DNA of 15,819 nt from Brachionus koreanus (GCA_016987375.1 PJRA01000313.1:371125-386943), one strand, 5' to 3'. Positions 1 to 9,520 are shown, counted from the first letter of the stretch. Notes: generated from the sequence alone by a model not told the origin. Numbers and translations are program-made.

Positions 1-33
1 TCTTTTAGAAAATTATATTAATAGTCCATTTTT

Positions 34-39
34 TTTAAT
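34..39 (-). promoter_or_regulatory. Possible AGMO polyadenylation signal (ATTAAA variant)
   Basis: ATTAAA on the minus strand lies about 83 nt after the AGMO stop codon. No AATAAA is seen on that strand between the stop and the window edge. This is weak in such AT-rich DNA. Confidence 0.2.
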
Positions 40-121
40 AAAAAATTGAAAAAAAAAAACTTAATCTATGTTCTCTATGTAATATTTTCTATAAATAACT
101 AAATAAAAATAATTAACTAAT

Positions 122-1623
122 TTAAAATCGCATAATTTTTCTTATAAAATGAAAAGTTAAGCCAGCCAAACTAAGATAAACAAGACTGCTGTAAGCTATG
201 AATATGATACTTGATCCATAAAGCACTTGTTGCAAAAAATCGGCACAAAAATAAATTCCAACAGCACTTAAAACAATTCTAATAAACTCATAGACATAAC
301 TGTTTGATTTTTTGTCCATTATTTTGCCAAAGCAAGTCAAACAAAACAGCATATAGCCAATACTTATTGATATATAGAACGGCTCTGTTTGCTAAAAAAT
401 AAAAACAAAAATTTTTTTTTTTTAATTGAATAAGAAGCATTTTTATTTACCTTTATATTTGATAAAACCGAGAACATTATCAATGCAAAGCTAAAATGAA
501 GTCCCACATAGACATTCATCAAAAATCCAATATCTACATTAAACTTTTTGATTGGATATTTGACCGGTGGTAGAGCGTCTCTATCACCAAGACGCGGTGA
601 ACCTTTCACCCATCCAGGCCCCTTGAACAAAATGCCAAAGCGCTCCGACCATCTGCCAGCTTTTTTGAATTTCCTAAAAATATATCTATAATTGAATATT
701 TGAGCAAATATTGGATCCCATGTTCTAAGTGGATGTACAAGACCATAGGCAAGCTGTTCGTCATTGGTCTCTTGCTGAAATGTGCCAAACAATCTGTCCC
801 AAACGATTAAAACACCAGCGTAGTTTTTATCTATGCAGTACGGGTTGCGGCCATGATGGACTCTGTGATGACTTGGAGTGTTTAGTATTAATTCGAAAAA
901 TCCTAAATTATCAACTATTTCGGTGTGAATCCAAAATTGGTAAATGGTGTTTAGATGAGCATGGACGAGAAAAATGGAAGGCGAAATTATAAGTGAAAAG
1001 GGCAGATAGAACATCCAGCTGGTGTACTGCTGAAACACCGATTGTCGTAGAGCAGTGGTGAAATTGTATTCTTCTGAACTGTGATGGGTCTGATGAGCTG
1101 CCCAAAACAAATTTATCTCGTGGGCTGCTCGATGAAACCAATAGTAGCCAAGATCAATGAGCAAAAACGCTACTACATATGTTAAAACTGAGTCGTAGCT
1201 TAGCGTTACTATATTGAAGTGTTCATAGAACCAGATATATGTAACTAGGTAAATTTTTCTGAAATATAAACTTTAAAAAAAATTAAAAAAATTTTTTCTG
1301 ATGGTTAAACTAAAGTTAGGATAAAATACCTTGGAAGAATCGATATTATTCCTGCACTCAATGAACTAATCTGAGACAAAAAAAAAATTAATTTTATTAT
1401 TTATTAATAAAAAAAAATCAATTACAGTGTCGTTTAGACGAAAGCAAATTTTTTGATTTTGAATTAGCAGTATAATTTGTTCTATGATGATAAAAGAGAA
1501 AAATATGTTGAACGCCTTGGCCGTATAGTCCGGCACTTCGGATACATTTTTGTAATAAGTCTCACTTGGTCGAAGCAAATAGAATATGCTTCGCAAAGTT
1601 AAAAAATCTAAATTTAGGCTCAT
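122..1623 (-). CDS. AGMO: Alkylglycerol monooxygenase, four exons, complete (438 aa)
   Basis: Membrane di-iron, tetrahydrobiopterin-dependent monooxygenase of the ER that cleaves the O-alkyl bond of ether glycerolipids. Exons read on the minus strand are 1623-1426, 1370-1330, 1258-451 and 391-122; introns of 55, 71 and 59 nt start gtaatt, gtattt, gtaaat and end ctcag, ttcag, tttag. The joined frame is open for 438 codons; human AGMO is 445. All eight family histidines are present: HRAAH (H122, H126), HQTHH (H135, H138, H139) and HRVHH (H211, H214, H215), with E127 following the first motif. Other family landmarks are RPSETYY and EVPDY near the N-terminus, TALRQS, NTPSHHRVHHG and FKGPGW. Hydrophobic segments lie at the N-terminus, in the core and in the last exon. 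An in-frame TAA lies 9 nt before the ATG, so 1623 is the first possible start of this exon. No missing key residue or frameshift is seen. Family and exon joins are secure; membrane topology is inferred from the family. Confidence 0.95.
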
Positions 1624-1662
1624 TTGCGTTTAAAATATTTGATTTTTTTTTCTCTTTTGAGA

Positions 1663-1675
1663 CTATTTATATATA
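1663..1675 (-). promoter_or_regulatory. TATA box candidate for AGMO
   Basis: The minus strand reads TATATATAAATAG about 40-50 nt before the AGMO ATG. This would give a short 5' leader of about 15-20 nt. It matches the TATA consensus well, but the local AT content makes chance matches common. Confidence 0.4.
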
Positions 1676-2147
1676 TTAGAAAATTCAGCATAATTTTTTG
1701 ACATGAGCGATACCATAATTTGATAATTAGGCTTTGCCTCCTAACAACTGTAAACATTTAATTAAATAAATTAAATTTAGGTGTATTAAAAATGTAAATC
1801 TGAACTATTATGATAAATTTTTTGTATCTAAAATTTTTTTTTGATACATACAATTTATTTTGTCTAATTCAACAGTAATTAAGTTATATTTAATTTTTAT
1901 GAAATATTTCAAGTTTATTTTAAGACCTAGTTGAATATGATAGCTAACTTTAAAACTTTTAAATGATAAAAAAAAAACAATTTTTCTTAATTGAAATAAT
2001 TCTAAATGTTATCTTGAATTTTTAGTAATTTTTATCTTAAGACTATTTTTCAGTCCCATCTTATTTAATTTTATTATATAAAAAACAAGAAAGTCAATTT
2101 GACAACTCTTAGACAGGATTTTTTACCTTACCTAGACAATTTTTTTG

Positions 2148-2530
2148 TTAATTATAGCTAGTAATGACCTGACCAAAAAAATACTGAAAGAATTAGGTGA
2201 ATGGGATGGCAAGACCAAAAAGTTAAGAAACAAATCCAGTCTAAAGAAGATGACTGATTATCTAGAATGCGATGAACTGGATTATCATGTTTTAATTCCA
2301 TTAATTAACTATAAACTTAAAGAAATTTGGAAAAAAATAACAGTGGTATTACTGGCTCAATACGAACATGCATAGAAAATATTAGAATTGAAAACTTAAG
2401 AAAAATGCTAGTAAAATTTACGGAATCCTTTTATAAGAAATGGACACTTGAAAAAGGAAGAAATATTTGCCAAAATTTACCAAAGTTATGTTTCCAACGA
2501 AGATTGAATCGACCTGAAAACACCTCTTAA
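2148..2530 (+). pseudogene. Frameshifted coding-like segment, unrecognised
   Basis: Two overlapping plus-strand frames run 2145-2375 and 2327-2530. Both cross the A run at 2331-2337 without a stop, so a single-base length change there would join them into one open stretch of about 120 codons ending at TAA 2528-2530. The composition is less skewed to lysine and phenylalanine than most chance ORFs here, with GEWDGKTKK and SGITGSIRT segments. The first frame opens beside a splice-acceptor-like ttaattatag (ending 2157), and neither frame has a convincing ATG start. It could be a relic of a transposon or gene, or an exon with an unseen intron. I do not recognise the family, and each frame alone is within chance length. 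Confidence 0.28.
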
Positions 2531-2624
2531 TAACTAACGAAATTAAAAAAATTTGAAAAAAAAATTTAATTTTAAATTAGCATATATTACTATTCTTATT
2601 GTGATAAATTTTTTAAATTTTATT

Positions 2625-2875
2625 TTAATTTTCTGAATTAAAATAATTTTTTTAAAAAAGTTAAATTTGCTGATTTTCTTTACAAATAATCAATCAATTA
2701 CTATCAATTTAATAAATTAATTGAGTGATTAGATTAAATATTAATTTTCAGAGTTAAAATAATTTTTTTAAAAAAGTTAAATTTGCTGATTTTCTTTACA
2801 AATAATGAATTAATTACTATCAATTTAATAAATTAATTGATTGATTTGATTAAATATTAATTTTCTGAATTAAAT
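2625..2875. repeat. 116-bp tandem repeat, 2.2 copies
   Basis: Units 2625-2740 and 2741-2856 are near-identical and begin TTAATTTTCTGAATTAAAAT or a close variant. A truncated third unit follows at 2857-2875. The copies differ at only a few positions, for example CAATCAATTA versus GAATTAATTA and CTGAATT versus CAGAGTT, so the duplication is fairly recent. The sequence is very AT-rich and has no coding frame. Confidence 0.9.
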
Positions 2876-2892
2876 GAATGTCTTATTTTTAC

Positions 2893-2917
2893 ATCGCCTA
2901 CTAGGCGTTCATTGAAA

Positions 2918-2962
<45 letters not shown>
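2893..2962 (+). mobile_element. Retroposon 3' end: CGCCT/AGGCG hairpin plus (AAT)15 tail
   Basis: CATCGCCTACTAGGCGTTC is followed by ATTGAAA and then fifteen AAT units (2918-2962). CGCCT (2895-2899) pairs with AGGCG (2903-2907) around a 3-nt loop. The same core lies on the minus strand at 11933-11945, again followed by ATTG and an AAT/AAAT-type tail. A conserved hairpin before a short-repeat tail is typical of the 3' ends of LINEs and their SINEs. Only the terminus is recognisable, so this would be a strongly 5'-truncated copy. The family is not identified. Confidence 0.55.
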
Positions 2963-2963
<1 letters not shown>

Positions 2964-4153
2964 GCTAGAATAATTGTCTATTTATTAGCTTAGCTCTTAT
3001 TTTTATTATTTTTATTTAAACTTATTTTTAATAAAATAAAACACAACATACCCAACAATTTATTTTTTATTTAAATTAGTTTAAAGCCACATGGACAGAA
3101 CAAATTTAAAAATTTATAATATGTGCAAACTAATTTATAAAGCCGAAGCATTGACAAAAACAAAGCATGGAAAAAAGCTAAATGATAATTATTGATGAAT
3201 TTTGCAACATTATCAGAATGAAACATGAAAACATAGTGAAGAAGATTTACAATTAAAAAATCAGCCAAATAGAATCAAAAATGATCTAACTGAGCTTGGA
3301 CTAAATTAAGGCTGGAAAAAATGGTTTCGTACCAGTAATTGATGATGATTTTTATTTTACTTTTGCGCTTTTTATTAATTAAATTAGTCTAAATATATTT
3401 TTTCCGCTAATTTTATTTTTTTTCCATAAAAAAATTCATAATTCTGCCAATAAATATTATTTCATTTAATCAATCGAAAATTATTTTTTAAAATTCTGAA
3501 TGCTAATATAATTTATGGTTTTATAAAGCTATTGAATATTTAAGCAAAAAAAAGAAAATTAAATTTAATCAGTACCAAGATTCGTATCATAAAAAAACAA
3601 CAAAAATACTAGAAAAATACTATGATATAGTGATAGGTTCCAGAAAACACAATTTTCAAAAATTTAAACCAAAAATAATAAAAAAAACTTCTAACGTTTA
3701 GCTATTCTTTTGAAGCTATATGTACACTTAATTTTTCAAAAAAAATAAAGACTCTAATTTAGCACATATATGTTTTTTTTTAAGTTTTTAAAAATTGTTA
3801 TGTACCTCGATCGCATACAATGTACTGGCATATATATTGATGAATGCATTATAAAATTTTTTAGATTTATACAAAAAATATTAGCTTATTAGCTTTCGTT
3901 TTTGACAATCCACAGATATGAGAAATCAACGAAGAGCATCCTGTTTTGACAAATATCCCCATAAATTCTTCATTCATTCTTAAATTTTATACCTCTTTAA
4001 CATTTAGGCTGTATGAAATGTCTGGCTTTATTAATCTTTCCTTAACCATTTTTAAATAATAATATTTTAATTAACTGGAGTTGCTTTTAAGAACTAAAAA
4101 AAACAATCATTAATCAAATAAATTCAGTAGAACAAAGCAAAAATTCTTTGACT

Positions 4154-4159
4154 TTTATT
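4154..4159 (-). promoter_or_regulatory. Polyadenylation signal AATAAA after the glycosyltransferase-like gene
   Basis: AATAAA in GAATAAAAGTC on the minus strand lies about 25 nt past the stop codon. This gives a very short 3' UTR, consistent with a compact genome. Confidence 0.4.
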
Positions 4160-4184
4160 CAAAACAAAAATTTTACAATTTTAA

Positions 4185-5318
4185 TTAGATAAAATAAATA
4201 TCTGAAAGATTAGAATATTTTATAAAAGTTAAATTTTTTCTATTCCAGTAATTGTTTTTAAATTTTTTTTGATCTTTTTTAGTATAAACATACAAATTTT
4301 TGAAGGGCTGAGCTCTATTCCACATTGACAAAATACCAAAACCTGAATGACTTACCACACCAATATCACAATACTGCATTAAGTGAAAGTCAAAAATTAC
4401 ATTCTCCAAGTTTTGACATCCCTTTTCTTTTGATTTTTTTTCCACATGAACACTTGATTTCTCATTGTAAAAAACATTGCGATCAACAAAATATTTCTTA
4501 GCCTGTTGCTTAATTTGTTCTGTATCTGACGTAACATAAATGGAATATTTGTAAGAATTTTGATGCTGCAAAAAAGTTGTGTTGATAAAATGCCAAAATT
4601 CAAAAGAGGCATCTGGGTCTGTTTGGCCAATATGACCTGGATCGCCAATTCTCACTTGAGCACATATAATCTTCGATTTTCTTGTCGGTTTTAATCTTTT
4701 TAAAAACAAATCTAATTTTTTTTCTAATCGATTATTTAATTTAAACAATTTTCTGTACCATTCTCTGAATAGATAGGCTATTTTGAATTCTGAATGATTG
4801 TATCCAAGATTTTGAATTTTTTCTCTAAAATTTGGATTCTCGGACAAAGCGTCTGAAAACATAAAACCTGATTTAAATATAAGCAATGTTTTATTTATCT
4901 CATTAGATAAAATTTCTGTTTCATTTTTTAATTTATCACTTAGAGCATAATTCCAAGCATAATTGAGAATCTTTTTCGAATCGGTGCTCATAGATGTCAT
5001 GGTCTCATAATCCCAATTGATTTCATTTGGCTCTAGAATATTTTTCAGATCACAATTTTTGGTCATTTTTATCAAAAATTTGCGCTTAGTAATCAACGAA
5101 AAAGCAAATGTTGACATTAGTCCCTTAAGTCTGTCTGCCCATCCACCACATATATCATTTTCACTGCATTCAAATTGAATAAATTTATGCTTAGAAATAA
5201 TTTTGCTCTTCTGTACATTGTTTAGAATTACGAACCTTAGAACAACGATTAGAAATAAAAGAATAAAAAATTCTCTTGCTTTAATGCTATTTAAAAATTT
5301 TATTGAAAATTTCGGCAT
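4185..5318 (-). CDS. Type II membrane glycosyltransferase-like protein, fucosyltransferase superfamily (377 aa)
   Basis: A single intact exon. The ATG at 5318 is preceded by an in-frame TGA 21 nt upstream, so this start is well supported. The protein has a short basic cytoplasmic tail, one transmembrane segment (about 17-32) and a luminal domain, as in Golgi glycosyltransferases. GGWADRLKG (58-66) resembles the N-terminal GG-x-x-DR-x-KG segment of GT-B fucosyltransferase-like proteins. QVRIGDPG (221-228) looks like the HxRxGD donor-site motif with Gln in place of His, and SHSGFGILSMWN (323-334) resembles the C-terminal SxSGFG motif of the same superfamily. YVTSD (261-265) and FHLMQYCD (311-318) fit the intervening strands and helices. 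Several N-glycosylation sequons (N132, N142, N174, N246) are present. The exact family (GT11, GT23, GT37 or other) and acceptor cannot be told, and nucleotide-sugar use is inferred from motifs only. Confidence 0.7.
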   Translation of the reverse strand: MPKFSIKFLNSIKAREFFILLFLIVVLRFVILNNVQKSKIISKHKFIQFECSENDICGGWADRLKGLMSTFAFSLITKRKFLIKMTKNCDLKNILEPNEINWDYETMTSMSTDSKKILNYAWNYALSDKLKNETEILSNEINKTLLIFKSGFMFSDALSENPNFREKIQNLGYNHSEFKIAYLFREWYRKLFKLNNRLEKKLDLFLKRLKPTRKSKIICAQVRIGDPGHIGQTDPDASFEFWHFINTTFLQHQNSYKYSIYVTSDTEQIKQQAKKYFVDRNVFYNEKSSVHVEKKSKEKGCQNLENVIFDFHLMQYCDIGVVSHSGFGILSMWNRAQPFKNLYVYTKKDQKKFKNNYWNRKNLTFIKYSNLSDIYFI

Positions 5319-5339
5319 TTTATTTTTTATTTTAGGTCG

Positions 5340-8299
5340 TCAAGTATCAAATAATAATTGAAAAAAATAAATAACATTGTTAAAATTATCTTTTTTTTTA
5401 AGGGTAAATAAAAATGTCTGCATAGGAAAAATTTTTTATCTTTTTATTGGAAAAATAATTAATTTTTATATTTGAATTTTGAAAAAAATAATTTTTTAAA
5501 AACATCGTTCAATAATTAAAGAAACAAATGAGTCATGGCCATTTCTAAATTAATCAGCTTTTTTTTGGTTTTGTGAAATTTGGTACAAAATAAAAAAATA
5601 GAACAAAAATTAATGCTAAAAAACTTATAGCTTTTTTTCTGAATGCTTTTAATTAGTTCTGTAAGTGCAACAAACTGCAACATACTTAGTTGCAACAATC
5701 TTCACTTTATGAACTCACTCAAATTGAATAAATTAAGAACCAGTTGGTTATAAATTATTACTCTTCAAATAAGCAACACTAAAAGTTGATGAAACATTCT
5801 GACAAAAAATGGAAATTGGAAGATCATATTTGATGGACTTTCCCATTATTGGATGACAATGCTTTTTTTGCATATATGGGACTTGCATTTTGATCAATCA
5901 AATAAATAAAGCAGGATGCAAAGCTGAAAAACTAGAAAAAAAGAAGGCAGTCGAGATGAGGATGGAACTGTGGTTCCTTATTAATATTCTAGAAGAAATT
6001 AATGAAGCATAAGCTTTAGAACAAAAATGAAAACGACAAAATTTTTTTGAAAAATTTAACAAAGAATTAAATTTTATTAGTTAATTTGTGTATTGAAAAT
6101 CTGAATACAACCGACAAACTTAAATTTGAGTTTATTCGGTTTTAAATATATTTTAAAAAAAGATTTAAGTAAATGCCATTCTTCATTTTAATCAATTTGC
6201 TCAGTTTCTTTAGATTGTTTTTTTATTTTTTGTATAATTTGAAATATTTTATTGTTAAAAATTTCAAAATTTAAACTTTTAATTGCCATTTTCGTTCTCA
6301 AGATTAATGAAAAATTTTTTTTTTGAACAAGTATTTTTTTAGATTTTCAGAACAGTCTTTTTCAAAAAAGTTCATATTTTAAAAAAATAAATATTTAATG
6401 CACCACAAGGAACATCCTCTAGCTCAATTTTTTTAGTTTGAATGTTTTTTATTTTCAGGTTTGTTTCATTTTTAAAAAAGCTTAGTCATTTTTGATTTCA
6501 TAAATATTTTTAAATAGAAATAAAATTTTATAAAACACTTCATAAACATCTTGTTTTTAATTCTTAAAAAAAATTCAATTAATTTTCAGAACGAATATTT
6601 AATTAGAATACATAAATAAATTTGATATTTTTATTAAAGATCAGCCGGACTTTCTGGTGTTAAAAAAAAACAAAATGAGGTATCTTAAAATATTGTCATA
6701 ATTGAAATTAACTTTGGTATTGAAATATTTAAAAACTATCACTCAGTTATAATTAAAAAAAACTTCATGGAAACTCTATAACAGGAAAGATCTGTCTGAG
6801 CAATTTCTATAAAGCCAAATCTCAATTGAATAATGAATATGATAGGCATGTTCATAGTGTCTTTTGGTTATGGGTGAAAAAAAGGCAGAGATAAGAAATA
6901 AAAAAATTAAATTTGTAAGTCAGTAATGGGAGGACATGATTTCAGTATCATGAACGATAATGAATAACCTACAAAGGTGAAGAAAACTCAAAAAAATCAA
7001 TAATTTAACCGTAAGGCCGAAATGGAAAAGATTAAGGCTATGATACTGGAGAAGCAGAACAAAAATGGGCTCATTAGAAGAATGAAAGCAATTTTTTGAC
7101 AATCAAAATCTCAATAGAGAATAAAAAGACAATTTTGTGTGCTCAATATAATTTATTTTAAAAAATTCAAAAGAAAAAAAAAACCTCAAGTGCATTTTGC
7201 ATCACTTAGTTAAACAAGTTTATTCTGTAATTTTCTCAGCTATTATTCACTAAAAAAAAATTTCTTGTTGTTTGATTAAACAATTATAAATATTAAATTT
7301 AAATTTAATTATTTTCTTTTAATTTATAATCTAAAGAAGCAAGTTGCCGATCGATAAAACTTTTTTCAAACTTTTATGAATGAAATCGGAAATTTTATCA
7401 GCATAGCTTTGGTCTTGGGAGAATAAATATCATAAATATCTCTCAATATAATAATTGATTTTTTTAAACTATCAATTTTAAATTATTTTCATTGTATTGT
7501 CTAAAATGTTTGTTTTAAATTTTTGATTCTATCTCTTTAGTATTTTGTTTGTAATAAGATGAATTTTTAAAAAAATAATGCTAAGCTATAAAAAATGTCT
7601 GCAAATAAAAATTTATGGCTATGAAAGAGTATGCTTAAAGAGCCATGTCACATCAGTTTTTAAAAGATCAGAAATGACACTTGCATGATAGATTTCCATG
7701 ATGTATACTCTAATTAAATATCAAGCAGCAATTTTTTTCTTTTAAAATTGTTTTTTGTGAAACTGTATTTTTTAAATTAGACTCTAAAAATTCCCCAAAT
7801 AATTTCTTATTATTTTTTGTTTTTATTAAGAGCATTGATTAAAGATTAAAATACTTAAATTTGTTTTTAAAACAATGTTTGTTTGAGCGCTCATTTTCCA
7901 AATTAAAAATTAGAGAAAAAAATTTTTACCTAAAAATTTAATTTAAAAAAAATAAAAATTCAGCAACAGAATTTTGTCCTCATAATTTAATTAAAATAAA
8001 ATTTTATTCTTAAAAGTGCTAGTTATTCGACACAAATCTGATTAAGCCTCTTTAAGTCTTGATCTCTCATCTTTACTATTTGACTTGGCCTAAAAATCAA
8101 AACCCTCTAGGGCAAATTCGTAGTTAGATTTATTTTTTCAAAAACTAATTCGACCTATTTTAAAAATTTAGGCAAAATTTTATTCCATTTAGTTTTTTCT
8201 TTATCTTTAAATCTAAATTTTGATTTCAATATTAAGCCTCAAAGTCATCTAAATTAATGGCGAGACATGGGCTTTTTGATTAAAAATCTTGAAAATTAA
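5340..8299. other. Gene-free interval between the glycosyltransferase-like gene and FAM151
   Basis: About 3 kb of very AT-rich DNA with no gene I can support. A few less AT-rich islands look like decayed coding sequence: 5816-6040 (plus, interrupted by stops), 6780-7110 (either strand, interrupted), 7320-7440 (minus, about 30 open codons ending at a TAG) and 7640-7720 (minus, about 30 open codons). None has a start, conserved motif or supporting splice sites. I saw no tRNA-like B box and no tandem repeats here. Confidence 0.5.
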
Positions 8300-8305
8300 T
8301 TTATT
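8300..8305 (-). promoter_or_regulatory. Polyadenylation signal AATAAA after FAM151
   Basis: AATAAA in CTAAATAAATT on the minus strand, about 37 nt past the stop codon. The position is right for a short 3' UTR, but AT content makes this only suggestive. Confidence 0.35.
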
Positions 8306-8341
8306 TAGTTTAAAAAAATGAATAAAAATAATAACAAAATT

Positions 8342-9222
8342 TTAGACTTCGATTTTGTCGTCTAAAAAATAAGACCTTATCAAGTCGTCACTTGATTTGA
8401 GCAGAATAGATTTACACTCGTTTTTGTTCTCATTCAAGTAGCTTATAAGTTTAGTAGGCAAATCGTAGAATAAATATTGTTTGGCGAAAAAATGCCTAAA
8501 CAATAGCAAGGATTCTTTCGAGCTTAATTGATCATTGTCATGAGACCAAATTGTGAATGAACAATTAGTTAAGTGATGCAAATGGAGCAAATTTTGTATA
8601 GACCTAGTTGACCATGTGAGTCTGACTGCGAAATGAAAATTTTTTAGATTAAACTTATGGCAAAAATCAGCCGCTTGACGCACGTTTTCACTAGAATAAA
8701 TTGCGTGCGAGCATGGCCTACTTGTCCAGCCCAACGATAGAATTCCTCTCGGGTATTCACTGATGCATGTATGCACAAATATATCCGCGTCTATTTTAAC
8801 ACTGGGCGAATTGTCGCCCTGGAATATGTCCGCATTCAGTATAACTGGCAGGTCAAGATCTATTTTGTTCAAGAAGTCTAAGCACGGTTTAACAGACTCT
8901 AAGCTTTTGAAGTCAAGTTTGAGACCTTTGCGACTGCTTTTCGCTGTTTCAATAAACTCGCAAAAGGTCAAATCGCTGCTATCATCGGGCGGATGAGCCA
9001 TTATTGGCTCATCGTGCTTCTGTTCATCGAAAATTACATCTGCTTCGATAAAATTGCATTCGCCTTTAACAACAAAGTTTAAAAATATACAAAAAAAAAT
9101 GCCTTTATAATTCAATGCATCATAAAACTACTTTTTAATGAGTCGTGTAGCTTTATTTTGCTATTTACGGCGTGAGACCATGTTATCAATGAAGCATCTT
9201 CAACTTGAAAGAAATCAAGCAT
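8342..9222 (-). CDS. FAM151 (menorin) family protein, two exons, complete (270 aa)
   Basis: Exons on the minus strand are 9222-9132 and 9063-8342. The 68-nt intron starts gtagtt and ends ttaaag, and splits a serine codon (phase 1). The first exon encodes MLDFFQVEDASLITWSHAVN and ends with KLHDSLK; exon 2 continues with CNFIEADVIF, PIMAHPP and KGLKLDFKS, all FAM151 hallmarks. The LGWT, FAVR, TIWSHDND and FYDLP segments match the later part of the family. The total of 270 aa compares with about 276 in human FAM151B. The family is related to PLC-like/GDPD TIM-barrel enzymes; H17, E37, D39 and H54 sit where catalytic or metal residues are expected, but enzymatic activity is not established. A family member, C. 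elegans MNR-1, acts in dendrite shaping. An in-frame TAG lies 24 nt upstream of the ATG. With no signal peptide it resembles FAM151B more than FAM151A. Confidence 0.92.
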
Positions 9223-9278
9223 TGTTAGTTTTAGATGCGTGTGCTATTTCACTTGAGTATAAAATTCTGATCATTGAA

Positions 9279-9288
9279 TTTTTATATA
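9279..9288 (-). promoter_or_regulatory. TATA box candidate for FAM151
   Basis: TATATAAAAA on the minus strand lies 57-66 nt before the FAM151 ATG. This leaves room for a leader of about 30 nt. It is a good match to consensus, not proof of use. Confidence 0.38.
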
Positions 9289-9401
9289 TTTACGAAAATT
9301 ATAATTTCTAATTATGCTTTACAAGTATTATTTTAATATGTTTGTTATTCCGAAAATTGCTGAATTCTAATTTAGAAGCCAAATCAATATGAAAAAAAAT
9401 G

Positions 9402-9414
9402 TCACGTCACGTGA
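9402..9414. promoter_or_regulatory. Palindromic E-box TCACGTGA overlapping a CRE-like site
   Basis: TCACGTGA (9407-9414) contains the palindromic E-box CACGTG. TCACGTCA (9402-9409; TGACGTGA on the other strand) overlaps it and differs by one base from the CRE TGACGTCA. The site lies about 185 nt upstream of the FAM151 ATG and about 100 nt before a plus-strand TATA-like box. CACGTG is the target class of clockwork-orange, CLOCK/CYCLE and MITF/TFEB-type bHLH factors; which one acts here is unknown. Confidence 0.4.
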
Positions 9415-9513
9415 TTAGGGAATGATAGCCACTATGCAGATAAGGCAAGTCAAGAAAAGTAAAAGCGCTATCGAAAAATCAGCTACAGCAATCAAAAATT
9501 AGAAAGAAGCAGA

Positions 9514-9520
9514 TATAAAA
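9514..9520 (+). promoter_or_regulatory. TATA-like box facing the bHLH-Orange gene
   Basis: TATAAAA on the plus strand, about 226 nt from the opposing FAM151 TATA candidate. If used, transcription would begin near 9545, about 1.07 kb before the bHLH start codon. A 5' UTR intron ending at a gttttag acceptor (10542-10548) is then possible. The only nearby ATG (9547) opens a 9-codon ORF, so this region would be untranslated leader. Confidence 0.22.

Larger units (their letters stand above)
1676..4184. other. Gene-free interval between AGMO and the glycosyltransferase-like gene
   Basis: About 2.5 kb of AT-rich DNA with no convincing gene. It holds a frameshifted ORF pair (2145-2530), a 116-bp tandem repeat (2625-2875) and a hairpin with an AAT tail (2893-2962), each listed separately. 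The stretch 3505-3702 is open for about 60 codons on the plus strand, but it is lysine-rich, lacks a start codon and is no longer than expected by chance at this composition. From 3800 to 4180 I see only broken frames. Confidence 0.6.

Noticed and set aside
729..1141. Plus-strand and other-frame ORFs overlapping AGMO
   Set aside because: They are antisense or frame shadows of the histidine-box exon and show no family motif.
2918..2962. (AAT)15 as a CRISPR-like or satellite array
   Set aside because: It is a pure trinucleotide microsatellite without spacers, best read as the tail of the retroposon-like hairpin.
3505..3702. Open stretch of about 60 codons on the plus strand
   Set aside because: Lysine-rich, no start codon, and runs of this length are expected by chance in a window of this size and composition.
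6920..7102. 60-codon minus-strand ORF rich in Leu, Phe and His
   Set aside because: No motif, no promoter or poly(A) context, and a chance-length frame in low-complexity DNA.
8763..8996. Plus-strand 77-codon ORF
   Set aside because: Antisense shadow of FAM151 exon 2.
9064..9115. Signal peptide on the FAM151 protein
   Set aside because: The hydrophobic residues come from the 68-nt intron; the conserved family N-terminus lies in exon 1 upstream.
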